Assembly: GCA_030272585.1 (NCBI GenBank)
Contig: BSYQ01000001.1
Location: 8,509,001-8,573,000, forward strand
DNA length: 64,000 nt
Source: Bryopsis sp. KO-2023
Taxonomy: Eukaryota > Chlorophyta > Ulvophyceae > Bryopsidales > Bryopsidaceae
Direction: 5' to 3'
Under the pieces are notes generated by a model. It was not told the DNA's origin, made no database searches, and saw only the letters and a list, made by a program, of their open reading frames with translations. The position numbers and the translations under genes are program-made. Of this stretch, positions 59,501-64,000 are shown piece after piece. Within the stretch, counting starts at the first letter, position 1; every line of letters starts with the position of its first letter.

Positions 59501-61867
59501 AAACTCGACGCCGCTTTTTCCGAACTCGCATTTACTGCACTTCGCATACAGTCCTTGCTCCTCCAGCTTTTCCAGCACCAAACGCACGTGGTCGGCGTGC
59601 GAGTCGGCATCCTTACTGAAAATCAGCACGTCGTCCAGAAACACTAGAACGAATTTGTCGAGGTAGGGGCGGAGGGTGTCGTTCATCAGCCGCATGAAAT
59701 AGGCCGGCGCGTCAGCGAACCCGAACGGCATCACTAGCCATTCAAAGTGGCCGTAGCGCGTTCGGAACGCCGACTTGTGGATATGCTCGTTTTTGATGCG
59801 GACCTGCCAGTAACCGCTCCTTAAGTCGATTTTCGTGAACCACTTCGCTCCTTCCACCTGGTCGACCATTTCGTCCATTCTCGGCAGGGAGTACTTCGAG
59901 CGGAGAGTTTGTTTGTTGAGCATCCTATAATCGATGCAGAAACGAAGAGTCCCGTCTGCTTTTAGCGCGAACAGGACGGGAGCTCCGTATGGGCTGTGTG
60001 AAGGCCTTATCATTCCGTGCTGGAGAAGGTAGTCGAGCTGTTTTCGAAGTTCTTTGAGTTCAGCCGGGCTTAACCGGTAGATCGGTCTTGAGACCGGTTG
60101 CGCCCCTTCCTGTTCGTTTATTTCGAAGTCGAACTTTCTGTGAGGTGGAAGCTTCGTCGGTAAATCGTTCGGGAACCGATCTGCATGACGACGAAGCACT
60201 GCCTTGAGTTTCTCCAGTTCCTTGGGCAGTTTGTCAATCATCCCTTCCAGTTTGGAATCCACTTCCACACTTCCATGTTTGGGCACTCCCATTGGATTTT
60301 CCTTTATTCGACTTGCCTTAGCTTGGTTAGGAGTCTCAATGTTCGTGATAGAATTGGCTTGAGTTCCACTTGGTCCATCAATTCCTTTCCCCAGTTTATT
60401 TGTTAATCCAATGTGGTCTGTGTTCGATTCCTTCCTCTGATTCACTTTCTCAGTTCCCCTCGATTTCCCGATTCCTGTGTTCAGTTCCGTTTCCAGTTCT
60501 GTAGCTTCCTTTTTGTGAGTTGCAGTTCCTTTCGACTTGTCTTGTCTTTCAGCAATCGACTTCTCATTCAGCAGTTCAGCCATTCTCAATTCTCCTCCAG
60601 TTCTTATGCCTCCACATTCCTCCGAATTTCTCCACTCCATGAAATCCTCCGAATCATCATTATCTCCGACATCATGAATCCACAGCGAGAACACCTCATC
60701 GCGACCTCTGCGCATGATCTTCGACATTTGTTTCGCCGAAATCAGATTCAAATTCCGCGCACTGTGGCCACCTCCAGCATCATCGCCGTAGTACCCCTGT
60801 AACTCCAAATCCCTTTTTCCAGGACGACAGATTTTTAGCTTGTGTGATACCCAGTCGATCTTAGGGTTCACATCTGATAACCAACTCTTTCCAAAAATGA
60901 CATCATGTACCAATTCAGCCAAAACCAAAAATTTTCTTCGCACTCTGTATGGTCCAAAACGAATTGTCGTCGTGCATGATCCAACGACATTCGCGACTGA
61001 ATCATCGGCCAATGTCACAGGTCGATGCTTTTCGAATGCATCGATGTTTAATCCCAACCGTTTTACCAACCGTTCTGAAATGAATTCCGTCGACGCTCCA
61101 CTATCGATCAGAACTCGCACTGCTGCATGGCCCAGCGAGCCGTGTAATTTCAGCAGGGATGTCTTGGATCCCACTCCGGTCACCCTTAGATCCACCGCTG
61201 TCGGCTCCTTTCCGTCACACGATGCTCCTGCGCTCTGCGATGCTTCATCCTCGCCATCGCTTCCCTTGAAATCCTTCCCTGGATCTCTCGAAATCCCTTC
61301 CGATTCCGACTGATGATCACCAGCCTGATGCACGCCAACTGGCTCCTGAGGCATCGTGGCGCATGGACTCGCCTTCGCCTTGGTCTGCCCCTCAGGTCGA
61401 TCATCGAGCGCACCCGCATTCGTGGACGCCGCATCGTCCTCTGCATGCTCGACATGCATTTTCCCTGACCTGACGCCTGTGACGTCCGTCACACCATTGT
61501 CACTCTCCGTTCCAGAGCTCGCCCTTTGGTTTTCTGACGGTTCCGACTGGTGTAACTTCCTCGCCTGGCGTCTGCCAGTCCTACGAGAAGCTCGTCCCAC
61601 CGTCGTTTGTTGATCTCTGCGTTTCACACTTTTCGCAGCATCTGTCAGACGTCGCGACTCTTTCACGATCTCGCTCAACTGTTCCAGCAACGTTTTCTGT
61701 CCTTTAAGGAGTTCGTTCATGTTCTTTTCAACCGTCCCAACACGGTGTTTCAAACCTCTGCACCGACCATCGCCGTTCGACGATTTCTGGCGGTCGTTGC
61801 GTCTGTTTCGATCGAACTTCTCTTCCTCGTATCGTTTCACTTTATGTCCGAGGTTTCTGTTAGCCAT
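56570..61867 (-). CDS. pol: Element B single polyprotein (PR-RT-RH-IN-chromodomain, no recognisable Gag)
   Basis: 1,765 residues from ATG 61867, ~95 bp after the PBS. Residues 1-~230 are basic then acidic and polar, with a short coiled coil but no capsid-type region and no CCHC knuckle. Protease: D255-S-G-A and VIFGKSWL. A ~250-residue polar linker precedes the RT (~590-780, VFLDDVL). RNase H ends at VVADALSR (~1000). A second ~250-residue polar linker precedes the integrase (GHKGRERTL zinc region; SLDL, VSDRD and DGQTE carrying D, D and E). The chromodomain near 1690-1730 has RYLIRWVGYGIEHDSWEP. The two linkers are AT-richer and CpG-poor compared with the enzyme domains. Confidence 0.93.
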   Translation of the reverse strand: MANRNLGHKVKRYEEEKFDRNRRNDRQKSSNGDGRCRGLKHRVGTVEKNMNELLKGQKTLLEQLSEIVKESRRLTDAAKSVKRRDQQTTVGRASRRTGRRQARKLHQSEPSENQRASSGTESDNGVTDVTGVRSGKMHVEHAEDDAASTNAGALDDRPEGQTKAKASPCATMPQEPVGVHQAGDHQSESEGISRDPGKDFKGSDGEDEASQSAGASCDGKEPTAVDLRVTGVGSKTSLLKLHGSLGHAAVRVLIDSGASTEFISERLVKRLGLNIDAFEKHRPVTLADDSVANVVGSCTTTIRFGPYRVRRKFLVLAELVHDVIFGKSWLSDVNPKIDWVSHKLKICRPGKRDLELQGYYGDDAGGGHSARNLNLISAKQMSKIMRRGRDEVFSLWIHDVGDNDDSEDFMEWRNSEECGGIRTGGELRMAELLNEKSIAERQDKSKGTATHKKEATELETELNTGIGKSRGTEKVNQRKESNTDHIGLTNKLGKGIDGPSGTQANSITNIETPNQAKASRIKENPMGVPKHGSVEVDSKLEGMIDKLPKELEKLKAVLRRHADRFPNDLPTKLPPHRKFDFEINEQEGAQPVSRPIYRLSPAELKELRKQLDYLLQHGMIRPSHSPYGAPVLFALKADGTLRFCIDYRMLNKQTLRSKYSLPRMDEMVDQVEGAKWFTKIDLRSGYWQVRIKNEHIHKSAFRTRYGHFEWLVMPFGFADAPAYFMRLMNDTLRPYLDKFVLVFLDDVLIFSKDADSHADHVRLVLEKLEEQGLYAKCSKCEFGKSGVEFLGTWLERDGTYPTAEKIKSITEWPTPKSVHDVRSFLGLCSFYRRFVRDFSVLAAPLTNLTKKHNGWNWGRLERQAFESLKTAMTTTPVLKHFDDELPVVVATDASQAGIGGVLMQRTEKGLHPICFESHKFTEAEQNYPVHEQELLAIVHCLKKWRTYLEGRHFVLRTDNASLVWLDTQKGLTRRQVRWTQFLAPFDFDTVHIKGTDNVVADALSRCPQPNRSSGLSSGGDEESSAQQKSSGKVIETWRSEWVGRKVAEAENRTLLKANESNDHQGKQAEKGLQNQKTMEQEGGLSSLQTPNREPKPNINQTEQGSLIEKQTGDKLSQTEINKLLETSGAGDCTDVEKPLGLPLEQKNKRNGGGDERNTPDTSKPEKTGISTEELNEGPVAALKPPKGEEKSKKEVRINPQTTELKCWSSGEDSEGIPEKLRPLGQRLVNDADSCRMEANMAQNQTMDGGAPSLNVLTRSQVEQVKIPREKIRTEQGKDGYCINIKELLEKQDANVIKQFKLHEGTLMKKTGQLVIPTSIRHDVLKEAHDSAVAGHKGRERTLDLIKRYFYWRRLDKDVAEYCRTCPKCQKSKAEAKLPAGKLQPLSIPERRWESVSLDLIVQLPETERGHSAIVVFVDRLSKMTHFIPTSTSASAKDLADIFFREVWRHHGMPTSLVSDRDSRFVSAFWRRLMELSGTSLKMSSAFHPQTDGQTERMNRVLEETLRCYVDARRRDWDERLPAAEFAYNNGKHTSTGHTPFYLNSGEHPLVPMALIGGRRVESEIRGVHDILSNMKNDLDLAKQLWKQAQERQRKYADKSRREEEFAVGERVLLTTQNLSFAGSGISPKLGPRFVGPFEVVARVGKVAYKLKLPETWKIHDVFHIVRLREFKESSDFRRPEPEPPAPVINEEELEYEVERVLDHKETKRGRKVTRRYLIRWVGYGIEHDSWEPWKHLVNASERVAAYHQLVGLQPTKEEAILRGRT

Positions 61868-61949
61868 GGTCCCAGTTTGGAAAGTTGAGCGTGACGTCTC
61901 TCTGTGATTCCTCGTTCCTTATCCGATCGTTCCTCGTTGAGAGGTTAAA

Positions 61950-61961
61950 GCTCCGAAACCA
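61950..61961 (-). other. Primer-binding site of element B
   Basis: On the minus strand, tggtttcggagc one base after the 5' LTR; the same 12 bases as in element A, after which the two differ. Confidence 0.7.
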
Positions 61962-61962
61962 T

Positions 61963-62174
61963 TGTAGAGGGTCACGTTGTTGATGAGAGGGAGTGGTCGT
62001 GAGAGAGAGAGGTGGTCGGAGTCACAAGCTCTATCGAGCGTCAATGTCTTACACAGGTCAAAATACGGTCCTCGATACAATCCCAATAGTGCCCTTTATC
62101 CTAACTCTATGTCGGACACCGAGAAAGTCAATCACGTGGCTCTAACTAGCCCGAAAATCAATGACCCGACTACA
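61963..62174 (-). repeat. 5' LTR of element B
   Basis: 212 bp, TG...CA, followed on the plus strand by the atcgt duplication and the rest of element A's LTR. Confidence 0.95.
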
Positions 62175-62179
62175 ATCGT

Positions 62180-62210
62180 CTTCGGTCTGTGACCTCAAAC
62201 GTTCATATCA
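62180..62210 (+). repeat. 3' LTR of element A, last part
   Basis: 31 bp ending in GTTCATATCA; with 55476-55626 it restores 182 bp identical to the 5' LTR. Confidence 0.95.
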
Positions 62211-62215
62211 GATGA

Positions 62216-63020
62216 TGTCAAAGCTGGCTTTCATGCGGGGTTTTCATGGAGGTTTCAATAAAACCACTGCCTAGGGTAAGCACAGGAGCAGGATCGGATG
62301 ATCCAGCGATAAAGAATGGCTATTGTTGAGGTGATATTGTCCGGCCTTTATATGATTGTTTATATCCTTTAATTTAATTTTGTAGAATAAGCTACGTCAT
62401 GTTGACTGACAATGACCGCTTTGAGGTGGAGTGTTTGGAGCTCTTTTTTTCTTTCGCTATGAAACCTCTGGCCTGGCACGAGCATCAGAAAACCTTCCAA
62501 AGCACAGCCCCTCTTCTGTAGGTGCATTCAAATGCACATGTATTCGACTGACAACAAATTCATCGATCACTCACCGGATCAATGGTTTCTGAATACATTC
62601 TGGAAAATTCCTCTTACCACTTCTCCTATGTGGTCTAATTGTCCCCAAAAGTCGATTTCGGAGTGTCTCAAATCATGATTTTCACTTTTCTGCAAGTGAA
62701 TAGTTTCCTTCCTGCGTGAGGCTGTCGACAAAAGTGGAAAGAAACAAAAGCAGGTCCATCTGATGATTTAAATCTACACCATGGTAAAAATTCCCCCCCC
62801 CCCCCCCCCCCCGCCCCGCTAGTCATTACAGAATCAGGGGTCGTTTAAAACCCAGAAGATTCGAACGAATGCTCAAAAACACTCGCGATTCATTAATGTG
62901 ATAAATTCAGTGTTGGAAAGGCAGTCAGCACTTTCCTTTCCATCCCACATCCCACACGATCTGATCAACCGTGAAGAAAAGTAAGGAGATGATTTAAAAG
63001 AACACACGCAAGCCTTTCTT
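62216..63020. other. Right flank: repeat R2 remainder and spacer
   Basis: 62211-62318 continues repeat R2, carrying a copy of the last ~30 codons and stop of the gene at 36715 (minus strand), then similarity stops. The rest holds no exon; a 20-base C-run lies at 62792-62811. Confidence 0.6.
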
Positions 63021-63947
63021 TCAATCCCAGCCCCGGTCATCGTCAGACGAATCACTGTCCTGCCTCATGGAAGCCCTCAGCGTCATGACCCGTTTCTTCA
63101 GCTCATCGGACAGTCCCCCACCCGGTCTACTTTCTTGTCGACTCGGCGCTTCCCTCCCTCTCGAAATCGATGGCACAGTAGCCACTCTCCTCAATTGCAC
63201 TCCATTCCTGATTTCATTGCATAAACTCTCCCTGAAATCCACGAAAGATCCGTTTGGTGGGGCATCTTTCCGCTCCCTACTCCCCTCATTGCCAGGCTTG
63301 TGAGCCGTTCGTTTCGTACGGACATTTCCATCTTCAACTTTTTTCAAGCCAGCCAGTCCAGCCACCAGAGACTCCCGACTTACAGAAAAGTTCCCTTGAT
63401 TTTCGTTCGTGTGCTCCCTGTTTTGTTTCCTCCTCCTCGAAGATCTGCTTTGCCATTTGTCAGCCAAAGGCTTGGTCGACCCCGAAGACTGAGGTGGCGA
63501 TCGTCTAGGAGACGGCGATGGAATTACTTTTTTCTTCAACCGGGCTCCATGCGGTCCGAAACACCCATTATGATCCATGCGTTCTCCACCATCGTCCAGA
63601 TTTTCCCCATCCCTCACTCGCCGACCCATTGACAAGGATTTCATTTTGAAAGGACTTTGAGGCAGACATGATGGGGTGCCCTGTTCCCTCCCGGCTTTCC
63701 AGTCATGTCGGGGACGATGATAGCTCCCATCGGAGGCGCTTTCCTCTTCGCAGCTCCTGGCTGGACGTGGGAGGGCTGACCTGCCGGCTCTTCGAATGCT
63801 CAGCGGCAAGCTGATCGAAGAGGACAAATCTCGGTTGGACTCACGTAGCTCCCTCTTTTGTTGATCGCGCTTTTGTTGAATGAATTTTTTCAGGAAGGCT
63901 GGGACGTCCGGAGTTTGGGGGCGCACCTTGCGTGGCTGGTGCTCCGA
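63021..63947 (-). CDS. WH2-central-acidic (VCA) Arp2/3 activator, 3'-terminal exon
   Basis: Acceptor ttggcctacag opens a 308-codon frame to the stop at 63021. It is Ser/Arg/Pro-rich and disordered, then carries FRESLCNEIRNGVQLRRV (exon residues ~238-255), a good WH2 actin-binding motif (LL..IR.G..L+.V), an amphipathic central helix LSDELKKRVMTLRASMR and an acidic end DSDSSDDDRGWD with the penultimate tryptophan typical of WASP/SCAR/WASH proteins. A weaker WH2-like motif, SRESLVAGLAGLKKVEDG, lies ~50 residues earlier. Such tails deliver actin monomers to the Arp2/3 complex to start branched filaments. GVQLRRV is closest to SCAR/WAVE, but the N-terminal exons that would decide the class are outside the window. 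Confidence 0.75.
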   Translation of the reverse strand, partial: SEHQPRKVRPQTPDVPAFLKKFIQQKRDQQKRELRESNRDLSSSISLPLSIRRAGRSALPRPARSCEEESASDGSYHRPRHDWKAGREQGTPSCLPQSPFKMKSLSMGRRVRDGENLDDGGERMDHNGCFGPHGARLKKKVIPSPSPRRSPPQSSGSTKPLADKWQSRSSRRRKQNREHTNENQGNFSVSRESLVAGLAGLKKVEDGNVRTKRTAHKPGNEGSRERKDAPPNGSFVDFRESLCNEIRNGVQLRRVATVPSISRGREAPSRQESRPGGGLSDELKKRVMTLRASMRQDSDSSDDDRGWD

Positions 63948-64000
63948 CTGTAGGCCAACACAGGAGAATTACGGAATGTGCAAAACTCAAACCCAGATTC

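Larger units (their letters stand above)
55627..62174 (-). mobile_element. Element B: Ty3/Gypsy chromovirus nested in element A
   Basis: 6,548 bp, bounded by 212 bp LTRs (TGTAG...CTACA) and 5 bp target duplications atcgt (55622-55626 and 62175-62179). It reads on the minus strand: LTR 62174-61963, PBS, one 1,765-codon ORF, ~730 bp untranslated, purine tract, LTR 55838-55627. The unbroken sequence of the A LTR at 47030-47040 gives the pre-insertion site. The pol ORF has no stop. Confidence 0.95.
46872..62210 (+). mobile_element. Element A: Ty3/Gypsy chromovirus, interrupted by element B
   Basis: Flanked by 5 bp target duplications gatga (46867-46871 and 62211-62215). LTRs are 182 bp and begin/end with the 10 bp inverted pair TGATATGAAC/GTTCATATCA. 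The 3' LTR is split by element B. Removing B and its duplicated target leaves 8,786 bp. Internal order: PBS, small ORF, coiled-coil ORF, Gag, Pol, post-pol ORF, polypurine tract, LTR. No stop or frameshift is seen within gag, pol or the post-pol ORF, so it looks young and possibly still capable of expression. Its GC-rich, cggac/ggacg-rich composition differs from host DNA. Confidence 0.95.

Overview
This is nuclear DNA of a eukaryote: genes are split by many short GT-AG introns, gene ends are flanked by long A, T, C and G homopolymer tracts, and two complete LTR retrotransposons are present. A probable plastid-targeted DUF4079 protein (cyanobacterial and plant family), a plant-type pyroglutamyl peptidase and a plant-type TMEM33 protein point to a photosynthetic host, most likely an alga. 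Species is not determinable from the sequence alone. All exon models were built by eye from splice sites and reading phase; where I say phases agree, I checked each junction.

Layout. 0-5 kb: 3' exons of unidentified genes and the end of an RGG-rich protein gene. 5-8 kb: homopolymer-rich spacer. 8-18 kb: a compact block of recognisable housekeeping genes in divergent pairs: SKA2-like (-)/syntaxin-18 (+), Maf nucleotide pyrophosphatase (-)/pyroglutamyl peptidase I (+), TMEM33 (-)/DUF4079 (+), with only 170-186 bp between the start codons of each pair. 19-21.5 kb: a protein built on about twelve 32-residue alanine-rich repeats. 22.8-32.5 kb: small or membrane proteins of unknown function, including a 326-residue four-helix membrane protein on the minus strand. 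32.5-36.7 kb: repeats and low complexity. 36.7-46 kb: minus-strand exons of at least three unidentified genes, a partial tandem duplication and three copies of a ~470 bp GC-rich repeat.

46.87-62.21 kb is a nested retrotransposon. Element A is a Ty3/Gypsy chromovirus (8.79 kb without the insert; 182 bp LTRs that look identical; TSD gatga) with a coiled-coil ORF, Gag, a chromodomain Pol and an extra ORF after pol. Element B, a second Ty3/Gypsy chromovirus in the opposite orientation (6.55 kb, 212 bp LTRs, TSD atcgt), inserted into the 3' LTR of A. B has one long ORF with protease, RT, RNase H, integrase and chromodomain but no recognisable Gag. A duplicate of the A insertion site, without the element, lies at 36.7 kb in the same window. 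The window ends (63.0-63.95 kb) with the 3' exon of an Arp2/3-activating (WH2-central-acidic) protein on the minus strand.

The most unusual things here are the post-pol ORF and overlapping gag-region ORFs of element A, the Gag-less and compositionally mosaic element B, the 32-residue repeat protein, and the GC-rich repeat with inverted ends and an internal splice-donor-like site.
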